The notes: generated by a model not told the origin, from the letters alone. A stretch of DNA of 64,000 nucleotides from Sphingobacteriales bacterium (GCA_024642285.1 JAHEBJ010000001.1:124001-188000), one strand, 5' to 3'. Shown: positions 1 through 9,580, counted from the stretch's first letter. Numbers and translations are program-made.

Positions 1-24
1 TATGGTCAGCAGTTTAAGCACGGG

Positions 25-597
25 TTATAATTTGCTTTTGATTTCATCACTCATCGGTTGAACCTTACTATTGAAGTAGTTTATTAAAGTTCCGTTCTCA
101 TCCAATAAGAACTTTCCGAAATTCCAATTCACTTCCGCATCTAAAACACCGTTCTGATTTTTATTACAAAGCCATTTATATATCGGAGCCATATCTTCTC
201 CTTTAACGGAAATTTTTGCAGCCATTGGAAAAGTTACACCGTAGTTCTTTTTGCAGAATTCTTTGATCTCTGCATTGCTGCCAGGTTCCTGTCCACCAAA
301 ATTGTTGGCAGGGAATCCTACGATAACCAGTTTGTCTTTATAACTTTCGTATAATTTCTGAAGGTCTTCATACTGTGGTGTATTGCCACATTTGCTTGCA
401 GTATTAACGATTAATATTTTCTTTCCTTTGAAAGTTGAAAAATCGATTGTCCCCCCTTCCAGGCCTTCAACTTTAAAATCGTAAATAGATTTTTCTGTAA
501 CAATCTTTTTAGATGCCGAATTGTTTGCGACCTTAGTTTCGGCCGTTTTTAAATTACAGGAAAGTAAAACAGCGCTGATAGTTAATAGTTTAATCAT
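25..597 (-). CDS. Glutathione peroxidase family lipoprotein (Cys type)
   Basis: Thiol peroxidase of the glutathione peroxidase family, expected to reduce hydroperoxides at the cell envelope. The peroxidatic cysteine sits in NTASKCGNTPQY, the glutamine in NNFGGQEPG and the tryptophan/asparagine in WNFGKF, which completes the usual Cys-Gln-Trp-Asn tetrad. A second cysteine in EFCKKNYGVTFP fits a thioredoxin-dependent enzyme. The N-terminus MIKLLTISAVLLSC looks like a lipoprotein signal, so the protein is probably membrane anchored; many family members are cytosolic. It is last in a minus-strand run after radA, comF and a beta-helix lipoprotein, 65 bp after its neighbour. The family call is firm; reductant and location are inferred. 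Confidence 0.9.
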   Translation of the reverse strand: MIKLLTISAVLLSCNLKTAETKVANNSASKKIVTEKSIYDFKVEGLEGGTIDFSTFKGKKILIVNTASKCGNTPQYEDLQKLYESYKDKLVIVGFPANNFGGQEPGSNAEIKEFCKKNYGVTFPMAAKISVKGEDMAPIYKWLCNKNQNGVLDAEVNWNFGKFLLDENGTLINYFNSKVQPMSDEIKSKL

Positions 598-662
598 TGA
601 CTTATGCTTTAGTAGTTAATAACAATAGATTTACCGAATTGTTTATTCATCTGCAGTAAAAA

Positions 663-2072
663 TTACTGCCGTTCGTAGCAGCCCATATCAGGCGGACCAA
701 CATTTCTGTTTTTATCGTCCAGGTCTTTTGGAAAGCCCGTTAATACTCCGGCATTGATCCCGGGAGCTCCTGCATTTTTTGTAACTCTGAAATCGAAGAT
801 CTTTTTGTTAATGTCGATGCTGTCGAAAGAAGGATCAATATTATTTATATTTCCGGTAAGCACACTGTTTGAAGGATCATTTTGATTTCTGTAGATATTC
901 CTATCAAACAAAACGGTAAATGTATTGCCGCCCTGTTTGTTGACTGTTATTTCATTGTTCACAATACCTTCACTGCCCCAAAATATACTGTTGCGGAACA
1001 CTGCATTCAAATCGGAAATTAATGTGCCGCCAGCCTGAACAGTATAATTATTTACAGTAAGCACAGGATTTTTGTGGGTAAGGTAATTAGTTGAATAAGA
1101 TGCAACCGTACAATGTGTAAAATTATAAACACCACCATAACTTAAAATAATATTGTTGCCACAATTGCTGATCAAACTGTTGTCGGCCAGCAAGCTGCTG
1201 TTTACACAAAGTATACCGGCATCATAAGCATTGTCAACAATACATTGATGTAAAATAAGTTTTGGGTTTGCATTAACGGAAGGCTTTTCAACAACAACAG
1301 CCTGGTAAGCATTTTTTACCACAGCATAACTAATTACATTGTCTTTGCTGCTGCCGCGGAAATAAATACCTGGCCAGCTGGCAGGAAGGTCTTTGTAATC
1401 TTTATCAAGCCTGTCGCCGGTAAATATAACGTTAGCTGCATGTGTTCCATTTACGGCTAATGTGCCATCCACAATAAATGGTGCGTCGGCATGTAAATAA
1501 ACTTTGCAACCGGCTTGAATAGTTAGCGAAGCCGTTGTGTCAATTCTGATACTTCCAAGAATAACATATGACAGCGCATTTGTCCAGACGACATTACCAG
1601 TGATAATCGTATTGCGTAAAAAAAATGCATTTTGTCCGAAAGCTTGCAATTGAACGTAACGGTCGTTCCCATTATAATTTATCAGGATGCTGTCGCTTAC
1701 AATAAAGGGGAGATTGGCTGCATTGGGATCGATGGTTACAGAAACAAATACATAGATACTGTCGTTCGCATTAATAACAAGGTCGTCTACTTCAGTTGTT
1801 GAAGCACCATCTACATTCATTTTATAAGCTGAGGTTACACCTCCCATCAGTTTTACTTTACTAAGTCGCAACTTCTGGCTGTTTTCGTTGATGATCTTGA
1901 ATGATTTGGTAACAGAGCCAGTTGTAGTAAAAACAGTGTCGTATTTTAAACTATCGGCAGTAATATAAAGTTGGGCAAATTCGCTGGTGATAAATGAATC
2001 CTTTTTACAGGAAGCAAGGATAATGCAAAAGGTAAAAGTAAAAAGGCAAAAAAGGATTGGGATTTTCTTCAT
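663..2072 (-). CDS. Lipoprotein with right-handed beta-helix domain
   Basis: A 469-residue surface or periplasmic lipoprotein. The signal ends in IILASCKKD, a lipobox cysteine followed by lysines. Residues of about 160-400 are rich in short Asn/Val/Ile turns (for example SYAVVKNAYQAVVVEKPS) typical of parallel beta-helix (Pbl/NosD-like) folds, and the C-terminus GPPDMGCYERQ resembles the D[IM]GAYE ending common in Bacteroidota proteins of this type. The N-terminal part looks like an Ig-like domain. No catalytic residues could be assigned. It lies 35 bp downstream of comF and 65 bp upstream of the peroxidase gene, so it is probably co-transcribed. Confidence 0.75.
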   Translation of the reverse strand: MKKIPILFCLFTFTFCIILASCKKDSFITSEFAQLYITADSLKYDTVFTTTGSVTKSFKIINENSQKLRLSKVKLMGGVTSAYKMNVDGASTTEVDDLVINANDSIYVFVSVTIDPNAANLPFIVSDSILINYNGNDRYVQLQAFGQNAFFLRNTIITGNVVWTNALSYVILGSIRIDTTASLTIQAGCKVYLHADAPFIVDGTLAVNGTHAANVIFTGDRLDKDYKDLPASWPGIYFRGSSKDNVISYAVVKNAYQAVVVEKPSVNANPKLILHQCIVDNAYDAGILCVNSSLLADNSLISNCGNNIILSYGGVYNFTHCTVASYSTNYLTHKNPVLTVNNYTVQAGGTLISDLNAVFRNSIFWGSEGIVNNEITVNKQGGNTFTVLFDRNIYRNQNDPSNSVLTGNINNIDPSFDSIDINKKIFDFRVTKNAGAPGINAGVLTGFPKDLDDKNRNVGPPDMGCYERQ

Positions 2073-2107
2073 TTTTCAAATTTAGACTACTAAATACAAA
2101 CGGCAAA

Positions 2108-2812
2108 CTATTTGGGTGCATAGGCCAATGTTGCGATGCTTAACGTTGTGCCGACTGTTTGCAGTATCACAGAACCACAGGCTTCTAAAGTAGCGCCGGT
2201 GGTTACCACATCATCAACGAGTAGAAGATGTTTACCTGCCAGTTCTTTTTCTTTTACCACTTTAAAACTGTCTTTTACATTTTCCCAACGCTCGGTACGG
2301 TGTTTACGTGTTTGTGTTTCGGTGGCATGTTGCCTGATGACATACATATTATATACAGGAACATTCATTACCGAAGACATGCCATCGCAGATTACTGCTG
2401 CCTGATTGTAGCCACGTTTGTGTTCTTTTTCTGCGTAAAGTGGTAATGGAATGAGAGCATCAATATTTTTAAAGCGATCTGCTTTCAATATTGTCTTTCC
2501 CATCAGCTCTCCCAGGTAAAAACCAATTTTGGTATCGCCCTTGTATTTAAGCTGATGAATGAGATGTTGGATTAAAAATTCTTTTGAAAAATAAAACTGG
2601 CTGTAGGCGGCTTGCAGCGGAATCCTGCCCCAAAAATATTTTTCAACCGGATTATTGGCAAGGTTTGCAAAATTTGTGTGGGGCAGATCGTGAATACATT
2701 TCAGGCAAAGCAGGTTGTCTTCGTCAAGTAAATCTGATCCACAGCCTGTACAGACATGCGGATAGAGAAGATGAATTGTGCTATTGAAGATATTTTTAAG
2801 GTTGGCAATCAT
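2108..2812 (-). CDS. comF: ComF family phosphoribosyltransferase-like protein
   Basis: A 234-residue ComF-type protein. It starts with a double zinc-knuckle (CTGCGSDLL then CLKC) and ends with a type I phosphoribosyltransferase fold carrying the PRPP loop LLLVDDVVTTGAT. In other bacteria ComF helps single-stranded DNA enter during natural transformation; whether this organism is competent cannot be told from the window. Length is normal. The gene follows radA by 24 bp on the same strand, which pairs two proteins handling DNA during recombination. The family call is firm, the role inferred. Confidence 0.9.
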   Translation of the reverse strand: MIANLKNIFNSTIHLLYPHVCTGCGSDLLDEDNLLCLKCIHDLPHTNFANLANNPVEKYFWGRIPLQAAYSQFYFSKEFLIQHLIHQLKYKGDTKIGFYLGELMGKTILKADRFKNIDALIPLPLYAEKEHKRGYNQAAVICDGMSSVMNVPVYNMYVIRQHATETQTRKHRTERWENVKDSFKVVKEKELAGKHLLLVDDVVTTGATLEACGSVILQTVGTTLSIATLAYAPK

Positions 2813-2836
2813 TTTTCAAATAATTACCTATACAAG

Positions 2837-4210
2837 TTAAAACAAATACTGATACAATTCCTCCACCTTACTCAGTGGCACCACTTCAATATTGTGTTTT
2901 ATTTTGCCCAACGATTTGGAATTGTACTTGCTGAGAATGATTTTTTCAAAGCCTAATTTTTCTGCTTCGGCAATGCGCTGTTCAATCCTATTCACAGCTC
3001 GTATCTCTCCACTCAATCCAACTTCGCCTGCAAAACAATAATGTTGGTTAATGGGCACATCTTCGTAACTGCTAAGCAAAGCACTTACAATTGCCAGATC
3101 AATTGATGGATCTTCAACTTTTATTCCCCCGGCAATATTTATAAAAACATCTTTAACACCAAAATGGAAACCCCCACGCTTTTCAAGTACAGCTAATAAA
3201 AGCTGTAACCGTCGTAAATCAAAACCGCTTACAGTTCTTTGAGGAGTTCCGTAGACACTTTGTGTAACCAATGCCTGCCCTTCAATCAATAAAGGACGCA
3301 TGCCTTCCATAGTTGCAGCAATGGCAATACCGCTTAACTGCTCTTCTTTTTGTGTAATTAAAATTTCAGATGGATTGCTTACAGCTCTCATACCTGTGCC
3401 GGTCATTTCGTAAATGCCCAACTCGGATGTGGAACCAAAACGATTTTTAAGCGTACGTAAAATTCTGTATGCATAATGTTGGTCGCCTTCAAACTGTAAA
3501 ACAGTATCAACCATGTGCTCTAATATCTTTGGGCCGGCAATCGCACCGTCTTTGGTGATATGGCCAATTAAGAAAACAGGTGTGCTTGTTTCTTTGGCAA
3601 AGCGTTGCAGTTCTCCTGCTGTTTCCCTTATCTGGCTTATGCTTCCGGGGCCGCTCTCTACAAACGGCGATTGCAGTGTTTGAATGGAATCAACAATCAC
3701 CAGTTGTGGTTTTAGTTTTTTTATTTCCTGAAAAATAGTTTGTGTATTTGTTTCGGTAAGGATATAAAAGTTATCGCTGCCAACGCCAATCCTGTCGGCA
3801 CGCATTTTTATTTGCTGCTCACTTTCCTCACCACTTATATATAATGTAACAACATCGCCAAGTTGCAAACCGTTTTGTAAAAATAAAGTTGATTTGCCTA
3901 TACCCGGTTCGCCGGCAACTAAAACGATGCTCCCTAAAACTATGCCGCCTCCAAGTACGCGGTTTAATTCTGCATCGGTTGTAAGAATTCTTTTTTCTTC
4001 GGCACTGCTTACATCATTTATTGAAATGGTTTTTTGTTTTCCCAATCCGGAGAAATCCCGCCAGTCATCTTTTTCTTTTTTATCGCTGCCTTTTACAATT
4101 ACTTCTTCCGCAAAAGTATTCCAGGAATTACAGCCCGGGCATTTGCCCAACCATTTGGCGCTTTCGTAACCACAACTCTGGCAAAAAAATGCCGACTTAG
4201 TTTTACTCAT
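2837..4210 (-). CDS. radA: DNA repair/recombination ATPase RadA (Sms)
   Basis: RadA, the RecA-like, hexameric DnaB-type branch-migration ATPase that processes recombination intermediates. All family marks are present: N-terminal C4 zinc finger CQSCGYESAKWLGKCPGC, Walker A GEPGIGKST, the RadA-specific KNRFG motif, and a C-terminal Lon-protease-like domain without a protease active site. At 457 residues it has the usual length. ATG start at 4210. First gene of a likely operon with comF; the TonB receptor is transcribed away from it across a 451-bp gap. Confidence 0.97.
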   Translation of the reverse strand: MSKTKSAFFCQSCGYESAKWLGKCPGCNSWNTFAEEVIVKGSDKKEKDDWRDFSGLGKQKTISINDVSSAEEKRILTTDAELNRVLGGGIVLGSIVLVAGEPGIGKSTLFLQNGLQLGDVVTLYISGEESEQQIKMRADRIGVGSDNFYILTETNTQTIFQEIKKLKPQLVIVDSIQTLQSPFVESGPGSISQIRETAGELQRFAKETSTPVFLIGHITKDGAIAGPKILEHMVDTVLQFEGDQHYAYRILRTLKNRFGSTSELGIYEMTGTGMRAVSNPSEILITQKEEQLSGIAIAATMEGMRPLLIEGQALVTQSVYGTPQRTVSGFDLRRLQLLLAVLEKRGGFHFGVKDVFINIAGGIKVEDPSIDLAIVSALLSSYEDVPINQHYCFAGEVGLSGEIRAVNRIEQRIAEAEKLGFEKIILSKYNSKSLGKIKHNIEVVPLSKVEELYQYLF

Positions 4211-4363
4211 GCCGTAAATGTAAATTGGAAAAAGAAGAATGAAAAAAGAATTAGCGGGAAATTGTTTTGTCTAAAAAAACTCAATAGGCTGAGCGTAGAT
4301 TATGTTTTATTAAAACAGTATTGCTTAAAAATTGAACTGTTTTAATAGAGTTGCTGAAAAGTA

Positions 4364-4391
4364 AAAGGGTCAACATTTCTGCTGACCCTTT
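4364..4391. other. Hairpin in divergent region
   Basis: AAAGGGTCA and TGACCCTTT form a perfect 9-bp stem around a 10-nt loop. No T-tract follows on either side and neither flanking gene ends here, so it is not an ordinary terminator. It could be a protein-binding dyad, a remnant, or the end of an unrecognised small RNA. Confidence 0.45.
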
Positions 4392-4613
4392 GTACTTACT
4401 AACCCATTAAATTCTATTGCTAAATTACAATTTCAGCCCACATAAAAAAATTAATTTTCGGGTATGTGAATAAGTTAATAGAAGGGAATAGGCGAAACCA
4501 GATTGGGGAAGAATGTAGCTTAATCTGTTGAAAACCAGTGAAATAACATAAAAAAGACAGTCCTGAATTTTAGCAGATTGGTCCAAAAAAGGGAAAATAT
4601 ATTTTTAAAATAA

Positions 4614-4645
4614 TTTGGTTTATAAAATAAACTACTTTACGTTTG
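4614..4645 (+). promoter_or_regulatory. Bacteroidota-type promoter for TonB receptor gene
   Basis: TTTG at 4614-4617 and TACGTTTG at 4638-4645 match the Bacteroidota -33/-7 consensus (TTTG, TAnnTTTG) with a 20-bp spacer. The ATG follows at 4662, leaving a very short leader. Confidence 0.6.
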
Positions 4646-4661
4646 TGGGAAATTTGGGAGA

Positions 4662-6920
4662 ATGAAATACCTGCTGACTATATTCCTTTTGTTTATGATG
4701 TTTACCGTGGAGGCACAGGTAAATGTGTCTGGAAGAATTACTGATACCAAGGGTAAGCCAGTTTACGGAGTTAGTATAAGCATTAGAGATTCATATGATG
4801 GAGCTACCTCCGATTCGAGCGGAAATTTCTCTTTTACTACCACTGAGAAAGGTAAACAGATATTTGAGGCATCCATTGTTGGATACCGCCCGTTTGAGCA
4901 AGAGCTTATTTTAGGAACTACTCCAATAATAATTAATGTTAATGTAAAGGAATTGATTACCGAATTAAAAGCAGTTGTAATATCTGCTGGTTCCTTTGTG
5001 GCCAGCGATAAAAATAAGGGGGCTGTTTTATCGGCTCTTGATATTGTTACAACCCCCAGTGCCAATGGAGACGTTACCAGTGCTTTTAAAACTTTGCCAG
5101 GTACACAGCAAGTTGGAGAAAGCGAAGGCTTGTTTGTAAGAGGCGGTTCGGCAACTGAGAGTAAGATCTACATGGATGGCAATCTGGTAAATAATTTTTT
5201 TTACAGCAGTACACCGGGCATTGCAACCCGTGGCCGTTTCAATCCTTTTCTTTTTAAGGGAACTATTTTCAGTTCGGGAGGATACTCGGCTTTGTATGGT
5301 CAGGCACTTTCGTCTGCCTTGATCTTAGAAAGCAATGATCTGCCAGAGAGAACACAGGCTGATCTCGGAATATCTGTAATTGGTGTTGGAGGCGGGATTC
5401 AACATTTATCGAAGGACAAAAAATCATCTTGGGGCGGTTCTTATAATTATGCTAACCTGTGGCTGGGTTTTGCCATTAATAAACAAAAGCAGGATTTTTT
5501 TCAAATACCTGTTTACCATCAGGGAGATGCTAATTTCCGAATTAAAAGAAAGAGCGGAGGTTTTATAAAGTACTATGGCTATATAAGTGCTAATAAAACC
5601 GGTTTTAGAAGTGCTGATATAGATTCAGCCGTTTTAAAAAATGCATTTTCAATAAACAATTTTAATACTTACCAGAATATTAACTGGCGTGAAAATTTTG
5701 GCATGGGCTGGAAGATCACTACCGGATTAAGCTTTAGTACCAATAAAGATGACATGATTAATGAATTGCAGGATGCAAATAATCAAAAACAGGTTATTAC
5801 CAACCCATCGTTCTACGCCTTTAAAAATTTTAATCTGAATAATAATGCACAATATGCGCAAGCAAGAGTTGTGGTTGATAAAAAACTAAATGGCCTCAAT
5901 GTGATTCGTTTTGGAGCTGATTATTTTTACAGCAAAGAAAAATCTACTTATACTTTATTTGACGGAAGCCAGTTTTCCGAATCGGTTACAGACAATATGG
6001 TATCGGTATTTTCAGAAGCGGATATTTTTATTACTAATAGTCTGGCTGCAAAAGTTGGCGGCCGGGTTGAACATTCGCAGGTAGTTAATAAATGGAATAT
6101 TGCTCCCCGTGTTTCGGTAGCATACAAGTTTAAAAACAATAGTCAGGCATCTTTTGCTTATGGATTATTCTATCAAAACCCCGAAAGGAGGTATTTGCCA
6201 ACTGTTGCCGGCATAGATTATTCAAGAGCGGCTCATTATATATTACAATATCAAAAAATGACCAGCGACCGCACGTTCAGAGTAGAGGCTTTTTATAAGA
6301 AGTACACCGATCTGTATAAAACATCTACTTCGCCAACCGGCCGTGAAGTGGCAACCAACAACAACGGATTTGGCCATGCAACCGGACTGGAGTTTTTCTT
6401 CAGAGATAAAAAAACATTTAAGAATGTTGACTATTGGATATCCTATTCTTATTTAGATACTAAACGTGATTATTTAAATTATCCGCAGGCCATTACACCG
6501 TCTTTTGCGGCCAATCATACAGCAGCATTTGTAATAAAAAAGTTTGTTACCAATTGGAAAACGGGCTTCAACATGAGTTACAATTTTGCCACAGGAAGGC
6601 CCTACTATTATTTTGCTTACGATAACACACAGAACAAATATGTAATTGGCGATGCAGGCAAAACCATCAATTACAACAGTATGAGTTTTAGTGTGAATTA
6701 TTTACCAAGCATCGGCAAGAAAAATCCAAAGGCATTTGTAGTGTGGGTACTTGGTATTAATAATGTGTTGGGGCAAAAGCAGGTATTCAACTATAATTAT
6801 AATAATGCCGGTACCAGGAAGGAAGCAGTTACACCGCCATCAAAACGATTTATTTTCATCGGCTGTTTTTTAAGTTTTGGTATCGACAGAACACAGGATG
6901 CAATAAATAATAACCTTTAA
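4662..6920 (+). CDS. TonB-dependent receptor with carboxypeptidase-regulatory-like domain
   Basis: A 752-residue outer-membrane receptor. After the signal peptide (ending near MFTVEAQ) comes a CarboxypepD_reg-like beta-sandwich (about residues 20-105, VSGRITDTKGKPVYGVSI), then a plug domain (TLPGTQQVGESEGLFVRGG) and a beta-barrel ending in an aromatic-rich strand. It is on the short side for the family and has no SusD partner, so it is more like the siderophore/vitamin/metal class than a glycan-uptake SusC. Substrate unknown. The next gene begins 12 bp after its stop. Confidence 0.88.
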   Translation: MKYLLTIFLLFMMFTVEAQVNVSGRITDTKGKPVYGVSISIRDSYDGATSDSSGNFSFTTTEKGKQIFEASIVGYRPFEQELILGTTPIIINVNVKELITELKAVVISAGSFVASDKNKGAVLSALDIVTTPSANGDVTSAFKTLPGTQQVGESEGLFVRGGSATESKIYMDGNLVNNFFYSSTPGIATRGRFNPFLFKGTIFSSGGYSALYGQALSSALILESNDLPERTQADLGISVIGVGGGIQHLSKDKKSSWGGSYNYANLWLGFAINKQKQDFFQIPVYHQGDANFRIKRKSGGFIKYYGYISANKTGFRSADIDSAVLKNAFSINNFNTYQNINWRENFGMGWKITTGLSFSTNKDDMINELQDANNQKQVITNPSFYAFKNFNLNNNAQYAQARVVVDKKLNGLNVIRFGADYFYSKEKSTYTLFDGSQFSESVTDNMVSVFSEADIFITNSLAAKVGGRVEHSQVVNKWNIAPRVSVAYKFKNNSQASFAYGLFYQNPERRYLPTVAGIDYSRAAHYILQYQKMTSDRTFRVEAFYKKYTDLYKTSTSPTGREVATNNNGFGHATGLEFFFRDKKTFKNVDYWISYSYLDTKRDYLNYPQAITPSFAANHTAAFVIKKFVTNWKTGFNMSYNFATGRPYYYFAYDNTQNKYVIGDAGKTINYNSMSFSVNYLPSIGKKNPKAFVVWVLGINNVLGQKQVFNYNYNNAGTRKEAVTPPSKRFIFIGCFLSFGIDRTQDAINNNL

Positions 6921-6931
6921 ATAGTTTAACC

Positions 6932-7258
6932 ATGTCAAATTACAAACCAGCTCCTGATGGGAAAGACCCAGTACTATGGGAGATTGCTCAAAGAAGAGCA
7001 AGTTTTAAATCACATTTAATAAGTTACGTTATTGTAAATGCATTTTTATGGGCTATATGGTTCATGTCTTCGAGCCGTTATCCCGATTTTAACTTCCATA
7101 ACGTTTGGAACGGACACTGGCCCTGGCCATTATGGGCAACACTGGGCTGGGGAATAGGATTGGCATTTCATTTTGCCGGAGCTTATATTTTTCCAAAGGC
7201 AAACTCTATAGAGAGTGAGTATGAAAAACTAAAAAATCAACAACAAAAAAATAAATAA
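6932..7258 (+). CDS. 2TM domain-containing protein
   Basis: A 108-residue inner-membrane protein with two predicted helices (about 28-48 and 65-90) and a charged C-terminal tail. The start (DPVLWEIAQRRASFKSHLISY) and the WPLWATLGWGIGLAFH stretch match the '2TM domain' family, which is often attached to or next to histidine kinases in Bacteroidota. Function unknown. Twelve bases after the TonB receptor, so probably in its operon. Confidence 0.75.
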   Translation: MSNYKPAPDGKDPVLWEIAQRRASFKSHLISYVIVNAFLWAIWFMSSSRYPDFNFHNVWNGHWPWPLWATLGWGIGLAFHFAGAYIFPKANSIESEYEKLKNQQQKNK

Positions 7259-7287
7259 ACATCAATCATCGCTAATATCTATCAGTT

Positions 7288-7306
7288 CTCCCGATAAAAT
7301 CGGGAG
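7288..7306 (+). other. Intercistronic hairpin
   Basis: CTCCCGAT-AAA-ATCGGGAG is a perfect 8-bp stem between the 2TM gene and the TPR-like gene. It is not followed by a T-run, so an mRNA-processing or stability element is more likely than a terminator. Confidence 0.45.
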
Positions 7307-7335
7307 GCTGGATGGTGAGGCCAAAATTAAAATCA

Positions 7336-7977
7336 ATGAAAAAGTTTTTTCTAATCGCCGCTATTTCTTTTTTAGCAATTGGCACCCATGCACAAAGTGA
7401 AAAATACCTCGCCAGCATGAAAAGCAATATTGCAGCCATTGATACCAGTTTTAAGAACCCTGCAAATTTATTAGCACTTGCCAACAAATTTGAGCGTATT
7501 GCAACAGCAGAAAAAGATCAATGGCTGGCGTATTATTATGCTGCGCTTTGCCAGGTTAATTATACATACATGGAGCAGGACAAATCCAAAGTAGATGCCA
7601 TTGCAGATAAAGCAACTGAGTTAATTGACAAGGCTGATGCGCTGCAACCAAAAAACTCTGAGATAAGCTGCATAAAAAGTATGATTGCAAGTGCCCATAT
7701 GATGGTAAACCCCATGCAACGTTATCAGGAGTATGGCCCTGAATCAGCATCTTATCTTGATGATGCCATACAGCAGGATTCAAACAATCCAAGGCCCGAG
7801 TATTTAAAAGGCCAGGGACTAAAATACACTCCCGATCAATTTGGCGGTGGCTGCGTTACTGCAAAGCCGATTTTACAGTCATCGCTGGATAAGTATAATA
7901 AATTTACTCCAGCGAGTGAAATTCATCCAAATTGGGGTAAGGAAAGAGTTGAAATGTTGTTAGCTGAATGTAAATAA
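7336..7977 (+). CDS. Periplasmic TPR-like protein of unknown function
   Basis: The track ORF opens at 7312 but MKKFFLIAAISFLAIGTHAQ at 7336 is a clean signal peptide, so this start is preferred. The mature 190 residues look all-helical with repeats of the tetratricopeptide type (YYAALCQVNY, AEKD, ADALQPKNSEI) and end in LLAECK. Bacteroidota carry many such secreted proteins and none of their functions is transferable here. It lies between the receptor/2TM genes and the membrane-protein/ABC block on the same strand. Confidence 0.7.
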   Translation: MKKFFLIAAISFLAIGTHAQSEKYLASMKSNIAAIDTSFKNPANLLALANKFERIATAEKDQWLAYYYAALCQVNYTYMEQDKSKVDAIADKATELIDKADALQPKNSEISCIKSMIASAHMMVNPMQRYQEYGPESASYLDDAIQQDSNNPRPEYLKGQGLKYTPDQFGGGCVTAKPILQSSLDKYNKFTPASEIHPNWGKERVEMLLAECK

Positions 7978-8008
7978 TTGGTTAAAGAACAACCGTAAAC
8001 AAAGTAAT

Positions 8009-8620
8009 ATGAATACACAAGACCAAAACCTGTCACCAGCCGATAGTTTGCTGCTGATCAACAATATGATCAACCAGGCGAAAAACCGCTTCAGTGAAAA
8101 TGGGTTTTTATACCTGCTATGGGGATGGCTGATATTTTTCTGTGCTATCGGACACTTTGTACTTATAAAACTTGACCTTTTTAAGCACCCCGAAATTATT
8201 TGGGCCAGTTGCTGGCTGGCAGTCATTTACCAAATCTTTTATTTAACAAAGAGAAGTAAAAAAGAAACGGTAAAAACGTACAGTGAAAATATTATCGGGT
8301 TTGTGTGGATGAGTTTTGGAATAACCATGGGAATAATTTCATTCATCGTGGGAAAAACAAATAACTGGGAGTTAATCAATTCTCTGTTGTTGATGTTATA
8401 TGGTACGCCTACTTTCTTGTCGGGTGTTGTAATGCGGTTCAAACCCTTAAAGGTAGGTGGAATTATTTGTTGGGTGCTGGCAGTTGTTTCTGCATATCTG
8501 TTACCGATCTATGTTTTGCTGCTGTTGGCGGTAGCGGTAATTGCCGCATGGATCATTCCCGGGTATATACTTCGCAGAAAATACCTGCTGGAGAACAATG
8601 CTGAAATGAAAAGTACATAG
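8009..8620 (+). CDS. Multi-pass membrane protein, tandem paralogue A
   Basis: A 203-residue protein with about five transmembrane helices after a cytosolic N-terminal helix (LLINNMINQAKNRFSENG). The WLWGW-like motif at the first helix and the C-terminal AAWIIPGYILRRKY recur in the next gene, so the two arose by duplication. No family function is known to me. It stands directly upstream of a paralogue, a winged-helix regulator and an ABC transporter, a layout that suggests an accessory or sensing part of that module. Confidence 0.7.
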   Translation: MNTQDQNLSPADSLLLINNMINQAKNRFSENGFLYLLWGWLIFFCAIGHFVLIKLDLFKHPEIIWASCWLAVIYQIFYLTKRSKKETVKTYSENIIGFVWMSFGITMGIISFIVGKTNNWELINSLLLMLYGTPTFLSGVVMRFKPLKVGGIICWVLAVVSAYLLPIYVLLLLAVAVIAAWIIPGYILRRKYLLENNAEMKST

Positions 8621-8666
8621 ATCTGAAGGACGCATTAAAAAATAAATTTTCAATAAATCGATTACT

Positions 8667-9260
8667 ATGTCTACGGAGCAACATCTTTCAAATGAAAAAA
8701 GCCTGGCCATCATTCATCAAATGATCAACCAGGCAAAAAATAATATATCTGATAGCGGCCTTAGCTGGCTTTTGTGGGGTGTTGCGCTTTTTCTCACTTC
8801 AGTGTCAACTTATATTTTTATTGATATTGGTTCGGATAATATTTTTTTAGGGTGGAACATTTTTGGAATTGTAACAATATTGTTGCTCAGCTATGAGATC
8901 TTCAGACCCAAAAAAAAATCGGTAAGAACTTACCTCGATGACATATTAAGGCTGGTCGATATCGGATTTATCGTTTGTCTTTTCATCATCATTTTTTCTA
9001 TAAATTATTCTGTGGGTCCGAACAACGGATTTGGTTTTATGCTCATGATCTTTGCCTTTTTAATGTTGGTAAAGGGCGGCGCCATTAAATCGAAGGCATT
9101 GATAGTTGGTGCAGTTGTTAACTGGGCTGCTGCAATTGCAGTTATCGTAAATACAGAATTCAGGTATGATATGTTGATTATGGCTGCCGCCGTATTGATC
9201 GGTTATATCATACCTGGCCTTTTATTAAGAGCTCAACACAAAAGAAATTCAATAAAATAA
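8667..9260 (+). CDS. Multi-pass membrane protein, tandem paralogue B
   Basis: A 197-residue membrane protein homologous to the gene before it: IIHQMINQAKNNISDSGL parallels the first paralogue's N-terminus, followed by the same helix layout and IIPGLLLRAQHK end. Forty-six bases separate the pair. Function unknown; it may form a hetero-oligomer with paralogue A. Confidence 0.7.
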   Translation: MSTEQHLSNEKSLAIIHQMINQAKNNISDSGLSWLLWGVALFLTSVSTYIFIDIGSDNIFLGWNIFGIVTILLLSYEIFRPKKKSVRTYLDDILRLVDIGFIVCLFIIIFSINYSVGPNNGFGFMLMIFAFLMLVKGGAIKSKALIVGAVVNWAAAIAVIVNTEFRYDMLIMAAAVLIGYIIPGLLLRAQHKRNSIK

Positions 9261-9280
9261 TTATCTCAGGATTTTTCAAC

Positions 9281-9580
9281 ATGGAATTTAAAGAACTCGA
9301 TCCCATATTACATTCTCAATTGCGGCTTGCTGTAGTAAGCCTGCTGATAAGTGTACGTGAAGCCGAGTTTACTTTTCTTAAAGAAAAGACAAATGCAACC
9401 GCCGGAAATTTAAGTGTGCAGATCAATAAACTAAAAGATGCAGGTTACCTGGAGGTTATCAAACAGTTCAACAACAATTACCCACAAACCATCTGTAAGA
9501 TCACAAAAAAAGGAATTGATGCTTTTGAAGAATACGTAAAAGCTTTACAGACTTATATGAATCCCAATGACCAGCAATAA
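9281..9580 (+). CDS. Winged-helix transcriptional regulator (PF13601-like)
   Basis: A 99-residue single-domain winged-helix DNA-binding protein (LDPILHSQLRLAVVSLL ... TNATAGNLSVQINKLKDAGYLEVIK). Proteins of this kind are MarR/ArsR-like dimeric repressors often coded beside ABC exporters in Bacteroidota. It has no obvious metal- or ligand-binding cysteines. It starts 20 bp after paralogue B and sits 101 bp upstream of the ABC ATPase gene, so it probably controls this block. Confidence 0.85.
   Translation: MEFKELDPILHSQLRLAVVSLLISVREAEFTFLKEKTNATAGNLSVQINKLKDAGYLEVIKQFNNNYPQTICKITKKGIDAFEEYVKALQTYMNPNDQQ

Larger units (their letters stand above)
4211..4661. other. Divergent intergenic region between radA and TonB receptor
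   Basis: No convincing gene. It contains a 9-bp hairpin near the middle and a strong Bacteroidota-type promoter at its right end for the receptor gene. The rest is AT-rich and unremarkable. The short ORF at 4034-4345 is mostly a shadow of radA. Confidence 0.6.
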
